A DNA stretch of 64,000 nt from Microbispora hainanensis (GTDB lineage Bacteria; Actinomycetota; Actinomycetes; Streptosporangiales; Streptosporangiaceae). This document shows positions 21,355-30,475 of this stretch, in pieces. Location: contig NZ_CP108086.1 in the NCBI RefSeq assembly GCF_036186745.1, positions 4,898,001 through 4,962,000 of the forward strand, read 5' to 3'. The translations under genes and the position numbers were made by a program. Each line of letters begins with the position of its first letter. The stretch's first letter is position 1. The notes under the pieces were generated by a model. It saw only the letters and a program-made list of their open reading frames with translations, was not told the origin of the DNA and did no database searches.

Positions 21355-24339
21355 GCCCTCCGCGCGGGCCGCATTTTGCGCGCGGGCTGAGCCTTCCGCG
21401 CGGGCCGCGTTTTGCACGCGGGCTGAGCCTTCCGCGCCGCCTGAGCCGTCCACGGTTCGCGACGGGCCATCCTCCGGACTCTCGCCGAGCAGGGCGAGCT
21501 CCTCGCGGGCGAAGTCCACCCAGTAGTCCGCCCCGCACTCCTGAGCGACCACTATGGTCTCCTGCAGGTACGCGCGCGCTCTGTCGAGCCTGCCCGTGAG
21601 GCGTTCGGCCCTGCCGAGATTACCGAGGCATCTGGCTTCCAGGCCGCGGAAGCGGCTCTCCCTCATGAGGACGAGGGCCTCCTCGAAGAGCATCACCCCC
21701 GACCGGGGATCGTCCTGCGCCATGTAGACCTCGGCCATGCACATCAGCGCGTCCGAGTGCTGCATGGCGTCACCGGCCTCCTTCGCGAGCGACACCATCT
21801 CGACATACGCGGCCATGGCGGACGCCGTGTCCCCCAGGCCGAGATGTGCTTCGCCGGCGCAACCGAGAGCGTGGCGTTCACCCACCGCCGACCCGATCTC
21901 CCGCGCGATGCGCAGTTGCTCCCGCGCCGACGACAGGGCTTCCTTGTGCATCATGAGCGCGTTGAGCGTGACGCCCAGGTTTCCCAGAGCCCTCATCCGC
22001 GCGAAGGCGTCGCCGCACGTGCGGAGAAGATCCACCTCGGCGCGATGATAGGCGAGCGCTTCCGCGTAGCGCCCCATATAGCCCAGGCCGAGGGCGATGT
22101 AACTGTTCGCGAGGGCGGAGATATCCGGATCTCCGAGCCGCTCGCCCACCTCGAGCGCCTGGCGGTTGAGGGTCACGGTCTCAGGGTGGTGGCCGGTGTA
22201 CACGAGGGGCCAATGACAGGAGAAGGCCAGGTAGGCGCCGGAACGTGCCAGAGATGAGTTCGGGGACCCCATCGCCTGGGCTGCGACGGCGAGGATGTTG
22301 GGGCGTTCCCGCTCCAGCCACGCGAACGCGTCGGCGCCGCCGGTCAGGGCGAAGGGTTCGCATGCCGCGAACTCGTGCAGGGGATGCACCCGATGCGGGT
22401 CTATCAGTTTCATCGCCAGGCGCACGGTCGTGCCGTACAGGCCGATCACGCGGTCGAGCGCGTCGTCGCGGTCGCGCTCGCTCAGGCGCCGCTCGGCCAG
22501 TTCCATCGCGAAGAGCCGGACCAGGTCGTGCAGGCGGAACCGGCCCTGCTCGCCGGGTTCGGCCAGATTCGCCCGCACCAGGCGGGCCACGGCGCGCTCC
22601 GCGGCATCCTGCGGCGCGTCGAGAAGGGCCGCCACGACCTCGGGTGTGGCGTCCGGCGTGCGCAGGACGCCCAGATGGCACAGGGCAGCGGCCGCAGTCC
22701 TGTCGGGCTCGTGGCCGCTTCCCGCCAGCACGTCATGGCTGAGCTGGAGGCTGGCGCGCACCGCGAGATCACCCGACTCCAGCTCGTGCAGCGCCCGCCG
22801 TTCGTCGCGCAGCCGGGCGTTCAGCTCCGTTAAGGGAGTGTGGCGGTTTTCCATCAGACGCGCCGCCGCGAGCCGCAGGGCGAGGGGCAGCCCGCCGCAC
22901 AGGTCCGCCAGCTCGGCGGCGGCGGACGGATCGGCGGCGACCCGCTCGGCGCCGGCGAGTTTCGCGAGCATGGTGACCGCCTCCGACCGCGACATCCTGC
23001 CGAGAACGAGCTGGACGCAGTCGTCGGCCGCCGCGAACGACTCCCGGCTCGTGACGAGCAGCGCGTTTCCGGCCGGCAGGCCCAGCAGCGGGCGGACCTG
23101 CTCCGGGCCGGACGCGTCGTCGAGCACGATCAGCGTGCGGCGGCCCGCCAGACGGTCCCTGAGCATCGCGGCGGCCTCGTCCTGATCGGACGGAACCGAC
23201 TCCGAGCGCACCCCGAGGCCCCGCAGCAGTCTCCCGAGCAGGTCGAGCGGGTTCAGCCGTCCGACTCCCGGCGTCGCACCGAGCAGGTTCAGGTACAGCT
23301 GGCCGTCCGGATAGTGATCGCTCACCGCGTGCGCCGCGTGCACGGCGAGGGTCGACTTGCCCGCTCCCGCCGTGCCGGTGACGGCCACCACCGCCTGCGG
23401 GTCGTCTCCGTCCCAGGGCGCGAGCAGAGCGCGCAGCCGCACCAGCGTCTCCGCCCGTCCCACGAAGATCCGCCGATCGCGCGGAAGCTGACGCGGCCGG
23501 ACGAACTCCCCGTGAGCGGTGACCGCCGTGGCGGACGGCGCCGCCGCGAGGGAGGGATCCGCGCGCAGGATGCGCTCGTACGCCCGTCGCAGAGATTCGC
23601 CGGGATCGACGCCGAGGTGTTCGGTGAGCAGACGCTTGATGTCGTGGAAGACGTCCAGCGCCTCGGCCTGCCGCCCGCAGCGGTAGAGCGCGAGCATCTG
23701 CAGCTCCCGGGCACGCTCCCGCAGCGGGGCCTCCGCGGTCAGCCCGGCGACCGCGTCGAGCGCTTCCTGGTGCCGGCCCAGCCTCAGCAGCGCGTCGGCC
23801 CAGTCCTCCCGCGCCGTCTGGCGCAAGCTTTCCAACCGGGTGCGTTCCGCCTCGCAGAACGGGCCGGGAAGGCCGCCCAGGGCGGTGCCCGCCCACAGCC
23901 CCAGCCCGGCCTCCAGCTCGCGCAGCCAGGCGGGGAGGTCCTGTTTGGCCTGGAAACGACGGGCCTCGGCGAGGCGCTGCTCGAAGTCCTCGGCGTCGGT
24001 CCGGCACACGTCCCGCGCCAGGCTGTAGCCGTTCGCGGACTGGGTGAGCAACGTGAACGGCCCGCGCCTGCCGCGTTCCGGTTCGAGCAGCCGCCTCAGC
24101 CCGGCCACATAGGTGTAGACGCTCTGCTCGGCCGTCTTCGGCGCGGCGTCGCCCCACAGGGCGCCGACGAGCCTGTCCTTCGTGACGAGGCGGCCCGCCT
24201 GTGCGGCGAGCACCCAGAGAGTGGCCCGTTGCAGCGGCGGCCCCAGGTTCACCTGCCGGTCCTCCAGCCATGCGGTCACCGGTCCGAGCACCCGGAGCCG
24301 GAGGCCGCCCCCGCCTAATTCCCCATGTGCCGTCCCCAT
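21304..24339 (-). CDS. AfsR/SARP-family regulator: wHTH-BTAD-NB-ARC-TPR (second of a tandem pair)
   Basis: 1011 residues. OmpR-type winged helix (about 15-105), bacterial activation domain BTAD (about 110-260), NB-ARC ATPase with P-loop GTAGAGKSTLAV near 322, Walker B RTLIVLDDASG near 403 and GLPLALRLAA, then a C-terminal TPR array (about 690-960). Such STAND regulators act as ATP-dependent activators of specialised metabolism or differentiation genes. Closely similar throughout to the gene 29 bp upstream (24369-27287), so the pair arose by tandem duplication and is probably co-transcribed. The tail carries AEGSARAQNAA repeats formed by the array that spans the convergent PucR stop codon. ATG at 24339 with AGGAC upstream; no biosynthetic genes are nearby. 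Confidence 0.9.
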   Translation of the reverse strand: MGTAHGELGGGGLRLRVLGPVTAWLEDRQVNLGPPLQRATLWVLAAQAGRLVTKDRLVGALWGDAAPKTAEQSVYTYVAGLRRLLEPERGRRGPFTLLTQSANGYSLARDVCRTDAEDFEQRLAEARRFQAKQDLPAWLRELEAGLGLWAGTALGGLPGPFCEAERTRLESLRQTAREDWADALLRLGRHQEALDAVAGLTAEAPLRERARELQMLALYRCGRQAEALDVFHDIKRLLTEHLGVDPGESLRRAYERILRADPSLAAAPSATAVTAHGEFVRPRQLPRDRRIFVGRAETLVRLRALLAPWDGDDPQAVVAVTGTAGAGKSTLAVHAAHAVSDHYPDGQLYLNLLGATPGVGRLNPLDLLGRLLRGLGVRSESVPSDQDEAAAMLRDRLAGRRTLIVLDDASGPEQVRPLLGLPAGNALLVTSRESFAAADDCVQLVLGRMSRSEAVTMLAKLAGAERVAADPSAAAELADLCGGLPLALRLAAARLMENRHTPLTELNARLRDERRALHELESGDLAVRASLQLSHDVLAGSGHEPDRTAAAALCHLGVLRTPDATPEVVAALLDAPQDAAERAVARLVRANLAEPGEQGRFRLHDLVRLFAMELAERRLSERDRDDALDRVIGLYGTTVRLAMKLIDPHRVHPLHEFAACEPFALTGGADAFAWLERERPNILAVAAQAMGSPNSSLARSGAYLAFSCHWPLVYTGHHPETVTLNRQALEVGERLGDPDISALANSYIALGLGYMGRYAEALAYHRAEVDLLRTCGDAFARMRALGNLGVTLNALMMHKEALSSAREQLRIAREIGSAVGERHALGCAGEAHLGLGDTASAMAAYVEMVSLAKEAGDAMQHSDALMCMAEVYMAQDDPRSGVMLFEEALVLMRESRFRGLEARCLGNLGRAERLTGRLDRARAYLQETIVVAQECGADYWVDFAREELALLGESPEDGPSRTVDGSGGAEGSARVQNAARAEGSARAQNAARAEGSAGAEGEEEIHAVGHG
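21350..21450. repeat. 36-bp tandem repeat spanning the stop codon of the PucR gene
   Basis: A 36-bp unit beginning GCTGAGCC(C/T)TCCGCGCGG occurs two and a half times. It contains the TGA stop of the PucR gene, so in-frame stops recur at 21352, 21388, 21424 and 21442. On the minus strand the same DNA encodes AEGSARAQNAA-type repeats near the C terminus of the AfsR-like protein. Confidence 0.92.
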
Positions 24340-24368
24340 GGACGTCCTGTCCCTCCCTCGCGCGAGGA

Positions 24369-27287
24369 TCAGCCGGCGAGCGCCACGCGGGGCGATGCCT
24401 CTCTGGCCGCTCTCAGCTCGGGGAAGGCGGTTTCGATGGCGCTCAGTTCGTCTTCCACCAACGGGGATAGGTTCTTGTACCCGGACCGCTGCCGCGCCGC
24501 CAGCGCCTCCCGGGCGTAGGCCAGGGCCTGTGCCGGCTCGTTCAGGAGACGATGAACTCTGGCGAGCATGACGAGCGACTCGCACTCGCTGATCCGGTAG
24601 CCGATCTCCCGGGCCACACGCAGGCCGCGCTCGAGGTAGGACTTCGCCGTCTGCGGATCGCCGCGCTTCAGGTGCAGCTCGGAGACCAACGTGAGGCCGC
24701 ACGCCTCGTGGTAACGGTCTCCCGCGGCCTGCGCGAGTGCGAGTTGCTCATGGATCAGGCTCATGGCCGCCGTCAGATCGCCCATTCTCAGGCAGGCGGT
24801 CGCCTCGGTCACCAGCGAATGACGCTCGCCGACATCAGAGCCGATCTCCCTGGCGATCGCCCGCTGGGCCTTCGTCCGCTCACGCGCCTCCGCGTACCGT
24901 TCGAGCTTGAGAAGGACTACGCCCAGGTTGCCCAGGGCGCGCATCTCGCCGAACCGGTCGCGCAGCGCGCGTCTCAGCTCGAGCTCGGCCTGCTGGTGCG
25001 GCAGGGCCTCGGTTTCCTTGCCGAGGTTCAGCAGTGCGTGTGCCAACTGGCCGTGGGCCAGGGACAGGATCTCCTGGTCATCGGTCCGCTCGCCTACACC
25101 CAGTGCCTGCCTGTTGAGGTCACGCTGCTCGCGGTGGTGCGCGCCCATGGCGAGCTGCCAGGTGAGGGCGAACCCGACGTAGGCTCCGAGCCGTGCGACG
25201 TCGTCGTCCTCGCTGTGCATCGCCTGGGTGGCGGCGGCGACCACGTCCGGCAGCTCCTCCGCCAGCCAGTTCCTGGCCTCGTCGACAGTCTCGAACGCGA
25301 GCGGGCGCTGTGGCACGGCGGGCCAGGGAAGCTGCACACGGTGTGGATCGAGCACTGTGCTGGCATGGCGCGCGGTCGCCCCGTAGAAGCCGAGCGTGCG
25401 CAAGAGCGCGTCTTTGCGCGTCTCCGGCGTGAGGCGCGCATCCGCGAGCTCGATCGTGAACAGCCGTACGAGGTCGTGGAGGCGATAGCGGCCCGGTTCC
25501 GAGATCTCCACGAGGTGCGCACGTGCGAGGCGGTCGAGGGCGCGCTCGGCGGCGTCGACCGGTTCCCCGAGGAGAGCGGACACCAGCTCGGCGGTCAGAC
25601 TCGCCACGTGCAGGACCCCGAGGTGGCACATCGTCCGTGCGGCCAGCCGATCGAGTCCGTTGCCGTTGGCCAGACTCTCATAGCTCAGCTCCAGACTGGA
25701 GCGGACGGCGCTTCGGCCCGACTCCAGCTCATGCAGCGTACGCCGCCGATCCTCCAGCCTCGTCCCCAGATCCCGCACCGTCCAGTCGGGGCGTTCGGCG
25801 AGCCGGGCGGCGGCCAGGCGCAGAGCCAGCGGCAGCAGGTCGCACAGGTGCGCCAGGCGGTCGGCGGCGGCCGGGTCCGCCGCGATCCGTTCCGCTCCGA
25901 CGAGCTTCGCCAGCATGGTGACCGCCTCCGACCGCAGCAGCCTCCCGAGCACGAGCTGGACGCAGTCGTCGGTCGCCGCGTGCGACTCGCGGCTCGTGAT
26001 CAGCACGGTGTTGCCGGACGGCAGCCCCAGCAGGGCGCGCACCTGCTCGGGCCCGGCCGCGTCGTCGAGCAGGATGAGGGTCCTGCGTCCCTCCAGCCGG
26101 TCGCGCAGCACCGCGGCGGCCTCGTCCTCATCGGACGGCAGGGCCTCGCCCGGCACACCCAGGGCGCGCAGGAGCCTGCCGAGCACGTCGATCGGCTTCA
26201 GGCGCTCGACCCCCGGCGTCGCGCCCTGGAGATTGACGTACAGCTGTCCGTCCGGGAACGCGTGCGAGGAGGCGTGGGCGGCCTGTACGGCCAGCGCGGA
26301 CTTGCCCGCCCCGGGGACTCCGGTGATCGCGATCACCGCCTGCGGCGGTCCGCCGTCCCAGGGGGAGAGCAGAGACCGTAGACGGACCAGTTCCTCGGCC
26401 CGCCCCACCAGGACGCTCGCCGCCCGCGGCAACTGGCGGGGAGGCCTCGCCGGGACCTCGGCACCGCTCGCGCGGTCCTGCACCCGCGCGAGCGACGGAT
26501 CGGCCCGCAGGATCAGTTCGTACCGCTCGCGCAGGGTCGCGCCGGGATCCACGCCGAGCCGCTCCGCGAGCAGCCGTTTGACGTCCAAGTACGTCTGGAG
26601 AGCGTCGGCCTGCCTGCCGCAGCGATACAGCGCGAGCATGAGCAACTCGCGGGTGCGCTCTCGTAGCGGTGCCTCCGCGGCCAGCTCGGTCAGCGTTCTC
26701 GCGGCCTCCTGGTGCAGCCCCAGGCCGAGCAGCATGTCGGCGTGGTCCTCCCGCGCGGACAGGCGCAACTCCTCGAGACGAGCCCGTTCCGCCGCCGCGA
26801 AGGGACCCGGCACGCCGCACAGGGCGGGTCCCGACCAGCACGCCAGGGCGGCGTCCAGCGCGCGCAGGCCGCCTCGCAGGTCGCTCGCACCGCGCAGCCG
26901 GCGTGCCTCGGCCAGGTGGCGTTCGAAGTCCTCCACGTCCACCCGCACCTTGCCGCGTTCCAACGCGTAGCCCCGCGACCGGTTCGCCAGGATGATGTAT
27001 GGACCACGCCTGCCAGGGTGGGGCTCCAGCACCCGCCGGAGGCCGGCGATGTAGGTGTAGAGGCTCTGCTCGGCCGTGTTCGGGGGGCCATCCCCCCAAA
27101 GGCCGCTGATCAGCACGTCCTTCGGGACCACGCGTCCTTCATGCCCGACGAGCACGCACAGGGCCGCCCGCTGCAGCGGCGGTCCCAGCTCGATGGGATG
27201 TCCGCCGCACCAGCCTGCAAGCGGGCCCAGTAACCGCAGACGGGACGGTAAGTCCTGAGAAGTTCCACACTCATTCGCATTATCCAT
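24369..27287 (-). CDS. AfsR/SARP-family regulator: wHTH-BTAD-NB-ARC-TPR (first of a tandem pair)
   Basis: 972 residues with the same domain order as its downstream paralogue: winged helix (about 15-105, LGPPLQRAALCVLVGHEGRV), BTAD (about 110-255), NB-ARC with P-loop GVPGAGKSALAVQ near 320 and Walker B RTLILLDDAAG near 402, then TPRs from about 680 to 950. The GLPLA motif of NB-ARC proteins reads DLLPLALRLAA here, with the conserved glycine missing, while the paralogue keeps it. The ATG follows GGAGT at a longer than normal spacing. Promoter expected in the AT-richer spacer 27288-28313, which also holds a strong palindrome. Targets are unknown. Confidence 0.9.
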   Translation of the reverse strand: MDNANECGTSQDLPSRLRLLGPLAGWCGGHPIELGPPLQRAALCVLVGHEGRVVPKDVLISGLWGDGPPNTAEQSLYTYIAGLRRVLEPHPGRRGPYIILANRSRGYALERGKVRVDVEDFERHLAEARRLRGASDLRGGLRALDAALACWSGPALCGVPGPFAAAERARLEELRLSAREDHADMLLGLGLHQEAARTLTELAAEAPLRERTRELLMLALYRCGRQADALQTYLDVKRLLAERLGVDPGATLRERYELILRADPSLARVQDRASGAEVPARPPRQLPRAASVLVGRAEELVRLRSLLSPWDGGPPQAVIAITGVPGAGKSALAVQAAHASSHAFPDGQLYVNLQGATPGVERLKPIDVLGRLLRALGVPGEALPSDEDEAAAVLRDRLEGRRTLILLDDAAGPEQVRALLGLPSGNTVLITSRESHAATDDCVQLVLGRLLRSEAVTMLAKLVGAERIAADPAAADRLAHLCDLLPLALRLAAARLAERPDWTVRDLGTRLEDRRRTLHELESGRSAVRSSLELSYESLANGNGLDRLAARTMCHLGVLHVASLTAELVSALLGEPVDAAERALDRLARAHLVEISEPGRYRLHDLVRLFTIELADARLTPETRKDALLRTLGFYGATARHASTVLDPHRVQLPWPAVPQRPLAFETVDEARNWLAEELPDVVAAATQAMHSEDDDVARLGAYVGFALTWQLAMGAHHREQRDLNRQALGVGERTDDQEILSLAHGQLAHALLNLGKETEALPHQQAELELRRALRDRFGEMRALGNLGVVLLKLERYAEARERTKAQRAIAREIGSDVGERHSLVTEATACLRMGDLTAAMSLIHEQLALAQAAGDRYHEACGLTLVSELHLKRGDPQTAKSYLERGLRVAREIGYRISECESLVMLARVHRLLNEPAQALAYAREALAARQRSGYKNLSPLVEDELSAIETAFPELRAAREASPRVALAG

Positions 27288-27499
27288 ACGTTTTTGGACT
27301 CCATGCGGTGACGGCGCCGACGCGTTGAGTGCATCGCCCAGCCCTTTTGGGAGGCCGGTGCGCGTAGCCTGGTGACCAGGCCATCGGTGCGTCCCTCGAC
27401 GTTCTTGTACAGCTACTGCAATAAGAAGTCATCCCCGTGACGCCGGCTACGGGCACATCGTTGGGCCTGAATCGGCAGAAGCTTCAATATGCCATCATG

Positions 27500-27520
27500 T
27501 ATCTAGATTTTGTCTAGATA
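27500..27520. promoter_or_regulatory. perfect AT-rich inverted repeat, candidate operator
   Basis: TATCTAGA-TTTTG-TCTAGATA: two perfect 8-bp arms around a 5-nt centre, in an otherwise GC-rich genome. It lies about 210 bp upstream of the AfsR-like pair and 790 bp upstream of the XRE gene. The geometry fits a dimeric helix-turn-helix protein; it is unlikely to be a terminator. Confidence 0.6.
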
Positions 27521-28291
27521 TGTGTAGGGCCCGAGCTCACGCTTGTCACGGGCTGACTTGGGGAGGGAAGCCCCCGGCGACGGCCGCGCCGCCCGGGCAT
27601 GGACGGCATGGCGTTCCGTCCTGTCCGAGTCTGATGGACCTATGAAACAGAGGGGATCTGCGCCCTGCGAACTCGGGGTAGAGCCGGGCGGGCATCGCGC
27701 CGAGCCCGCCACGGGCGGGCCTGGGGAGGGCGGTGGACTGGGGGGCGGCCCGAGGCGCGGTCCGGCGTCTGTCGCCATGTCGATCAATCAGAATGTTGGG
27801 CTCGAACCGGCCGACTCGCAATTCCGGATCCATTGGTCGAGCGTCATATTCCGAGTCTGTGGAAATTGTATCCGGAAATGAATCCGGCTCGCCGGAATGG
27901 AGGCTTTTCGTTTGGCGAACATTGAGGGTGTGTCGGGGGCGGCCGATTCGAATGCAAGATAAAATAGTGATGCCTGAATCGAAGCGGCTTCAGAAATTTT
28001 GATTAATATTGGGTGAGGGCGCCACTGTCGGCCGGGGAGCCAGAGGGGGCGCATGGATGTTGCGGAGTGCTTCCTGGTGTTCCTCTGTGGCGCCCCGGCG
28101 CGGCTACCAGGCGGCTTCGATCAGCAGCACTCCAGCCGAAGAAGCAGATTTTTCGCCTCCGTAGGAGACGGGGAAGCGCTCGCTGGCGTAACATCGCCAC
28201 CAACGGCCAGTATGGCAGAAATGATGACGGTAAGAACGGGTAGGGCAAGGCGGCGCACGGTGGATCTCCCATCAGCTCAGACTGCCGGGCC

Positions 28292-28297
28292 TACAAT
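28292..28297 (+). promoter_or_regulatory. possible -10 element of the XRE-TPR gene
   Basis: TACAAT lies 16 bp before the ATG at 28314, next to the palindrome CAATATTG (28294-28301), with AGGAG at 28303-28307. No convincing -35 box was found. Confidence 0.35.
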
Positions 28298-28313
28298 ATT
28301 GCAGGAGTTGCCA

Positions 28314-29606
28314 ATGGCGGCGCAAGATCTGGTCGGACAGCGCATCAAGGCGATTCGTCGTCAGCGCGGGCTCTCGCAAGCGCAGTTGGCGCATCCCGAA
28401 CTCTCCGACAGTTATGTATCACTGATCGAAAGTGGTAAGCGCACGCCCACTCCTGCGGTTCTCGAACTGCTTGCGCAGAAGCTGGACTGCTCGCTGACCT
28501 ACCTCGTCAACGGCGTCACCGCCGAGCAGATGGAAGACCTGGAAGTCGGCCTCAGCTTCGCCCGCATGGCACTGGAGAACGGCGATGTCGCCGAGGCCCG
28601 CCGCCGGTATGCCGAGCTGCTCGCCGACGGCAACCTCCAGGGACTCGCCTCGCTGCGGGTGGAGGCACGCTACGGCTACGCGCTGGCTTCGGAGGCTTGT
28701 GGTGAGCTTGCCGAGGCCATCTCCGTTCTCCAGGAGCTCGGCGAGGCCGAGGCGGAGACGATGACGCAGGACCGCAAGATCGCCGTGGCCCTGGCGCTGT
28801 GCCGGTGCCATCGGGAGCGGGGCGACTACTCGGCCGCCGTCCAGGTGGGCGAGCGTGCCCTGGAGAGCCTGTCCCGATCCGGTTGGAGCGACGCTCTGGT
28901 GGAGCTCGGCGCGACACTGCTGAGCGTCTACCTGGCGCGGGGCGACCTGCTGCGGGCGGGGCACTTCGCCGCCGAACTGATCGCGGCGGCGGAAGCCCTG
29001 GGAACCCCCCGTGCCACGGTCGCGTCGTCCTGGAACGCCGCTCTTGTGGCCGAGCGGGCGGGACGCGGGGAGGAGGCCCTCGCCTTGATCGAGCGTGCGC
29101 TGGCGATCCAGTCCGAGACCGGTGAGCCACGCAACCTGGCACGCCTCCGGCAGACGCATGCGAACATGGTGCTGCGGCTGCATCCCGAGGAGTCGGAGAA
29201 GGCACGTGACCTCCTGCTCAGGGCGCAGCGGGACATGGAAGGTGCCGCTACCAGCGCCTTCGACAGAGCGCAGGGTGCTCTCGACCTCGCATGGGCCGAA
29301 ATCGCCCTCCACCACCCCCAGCGGGCCGTCGAGTATGCGCAGGCCGCCGTCGACTTGGTGCGCGGCACCTCGGGGTGGCTTGAGACACGGGCCGCACTGA
29401 TCCTCAGCCAGGCACGTTTCATGCTCCACCAGGATGAGGAGGCGGCCGCGGAGCTGGACACGGTGAGCCAGTGGCTGGAAAACGCACTGGCCACGCGGAA
29501 GGCGGCCGAGGACTGGATGACGATCGCCGAGATGCGCCGGCGGATCGGCGAGGACGAGCAGAGCGTGGCCGCCTACCAGCGCGCTCTCGCCTGCGTCGAG
29601 CTCTGA
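28314..29606 (+). CDS. XRE-family regulator with TPR-type sensor domain
   Basis: 430 residues. N-terminal helix-turn-helix (about 8-65: RIKAIRRQRGLSQAQLAHPE, then SYVSLIESGKRTPTPAVLE), followed by about ten TPR-like helical pairs to the end. This architecture is that of peptide- or ligand-responsive regulators such as PlcR/Rgg-like proteins, and of actinomycete homologues whose ligand is unknown. The ATG at 28314 has AGGAG 6 bp upstream; an open frame extends further upstream but without coding bias. Divergent, over 1 kb, from the two AfsR-like regulators; the three genes may form one regulatory unit. No peptide pheromone gene could be recognised nearby. Confidence 0.88.
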   Translation: MAAQDLVGQRIKAIRRQRGLSQAQLAHPELSDSYVSLIESGKRTPTPAVLELLAQKLDCSLTYLVNGVTAEQMEDLEVGLSFARMALENGDVAEARRRYAELLADGNLQGLASLRVEARYGYALASEACGELAEAISVLQELGEAEAETMTQDRKIAVALALCRCHRERGDYSAAVQVGERALESLSRSGWSDALVELGATLLSVYLARGDLLRAGHFAAELIAAAEALGTPRATVASSWNAALVAERAGRGEEALALIERALAIQSETGEPRNLARLRQTHANMVLRLHPEESEKARDLLLRAQRDMEGAATSAFDRAQGALDLAWAEIALHHPQRAVEYAQAAVDLVRGTSGWLETRAALILSQARFMLHQDEEAAAELDTVSQWLENALATRKAAEDWMTIAEMRRRIGEDEQSVAAYQRALACVEL

Positions 29607-29644
29607 CCGCGCACGCGGGTATCGGGCTCACAAGGACGGGTTCT

Positions 29645-29677
29645 GCCGGGCCGGGGGCTGCTCGCCCCCGGCCCGGC
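29645..29677. terminator. strong hairpin after the XRE-TPR gene
   Basis: A perfect 14-bp stem, GCCGGGCCGGGGGC and its complement, with loop TGCTC (29659-29663), begins 38 bp after the stop. A U-less actinomycete-type terminator. The rest of the spacer to 29902 holds an imperfect direct repeat around 29696-29745 (core GATCACAAGGACGAACGCG) and no gene. Confidence 0.8.
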
Positions 29678-29902
29678 TCGCGTCTCGGGTGACGAGCGCG
29701 TGGACCACAAGGGCTCGCGAACGCGCGGATCACAAGGACGAACGCGGCCCGCGAGCGGATCGGCCGGCCCCGCTCGCCGGATCGCGGAGCCGGTAGGCAT
29801 GCAAGGCCGACGATGGCGTGATCAGGCTCTTTTCCGGGTCATCCCCAGTCTTCCGGTGCGAGGTATGGACCGGACCCCCAGGTCGGTAGCCTGGGAAGTG
29901 CC

Positions 29903-30475
29903 ATGAAGAGACCCTTCCTCGCCGCCTTCACCGCGCTCCTGGCGGCTCTCCTGCTGTGTGTCGCGCCGGCCCTGCCCGCTCAGGCGCACACCTCGCTCAA
30001 GAGTAGCGACCCGCAGAAGAACGCGCAGGTCAAGACCTTGCAAAAGGTCACGCTCGAGTTCGCGGACTCCGTTCAGTTCCCGGTCGTGGTCGTCCGCGGC
30101 GAGGACGGCAAACGCTACGAGAAAGGCGAGCCGGTCGTCGACGGGCCCAAGGTCACCGAGGCGGTGACCGAGCCGGTTCCCCCGGGTCGCTACACGATCG
30201 CCTGGCGGGTGGTGTCACCCGACGGGCACCCCCTTGAGGGGGAGATCCCGTTCACCGTGGTCGGCGACCAGTCCGTCGGGGCGGCGACCTCGGCGGCCGC
30301 CCCCGACGACCCGGCGTCGTCGTCCGCGCCGGCGGCCGCCGCGCCCGCGACGGCACCCGCGGCCCAGGCCGATGACGGCGGGCAGCAGGGCATCCCCGGA
30401 TGGACCTGGGCGGTGATCTTCGGGATCGCCGGCATCGGCATCGGGATGTTCCTGAGCCTGCGGAAGAAGCCGTGA
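29903..30475 (+). CDS. copC: CopC-domain copper-binding protein with C-terminal membrane anchor
   Basis: 190 residues. Signal peptide of about 28 residues ending at AQA; the mature protein begins AHTSLKSSDP, placing the N-terminal histidine that ligates Cu(II) in CopC at the expected position. Family strands follow (VTLEFADSV, RYTIAWRVVSPDGHPLEGEIPFTV with the second conserved His). An Ala/Pro linker and one C-terminal membrane helix (WAVIFGIAGIGIGMFLSL) tether it outside the cell. The stop overlaps the GTG of the CopD-CtaG gene, so both are made together for copper uptake or delivery. Confidence 0.92.
   Translation: MKRPFLAAFTALLAALLLCVAPALPAQAHTSLKSSDPQKNAQVKTLQKVTLEFADSVQFPVVVVRGEDGKRYEKGEPVVDGPKVTEAVTEPVPPGRYTIAWRVVSPDGHPLEGEIPFTVVGDQSVGAATSAAAPDDPASSSAPAAAAPATAPAAQADDGGQQGIPGWTWAVIFGIAGIGIGMFLSLRKKP

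Larger units (their letters stand above)
27288..28313. other. 1-kb divergent intergenic region, unusually AT-rich in parts
   Basis: It separates the minus-strand AfsR-like operon from the plus-strand XRE-TPR gene. Stretches around 27410-27530 and 27780-28010 are clearly richer in A/T than the rest of the window. It holds the palindrome at 27500-27520. Several short open frames exist on both strands, but none has a good ribosome site together with coding-like third positions. Most likely a regulatory region for both directions; an untranslated RNA or very short peptide gene cannot be excluded. Confidence 0.55.

Noticed and set aside
27543..27881. Possible 112-codon gene in the regulator hub
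   Set aside because: No ribosome site, no coding-like third-position bias across its length and no recognisable family; kept as intergenic.
21304..29606. Part of an antibiotic gene cluster because of SARP regulators
   Set aside because: No polyketide, peptide, terpene or tailoring enzymes are present in the window; only regulators are seen.
28314..29606. XRE regulator as sign of a prophage
   Set aside because: No integrase, structural or lysis genes nearby; TPR domain fits a chromosomal sensor-regulator.
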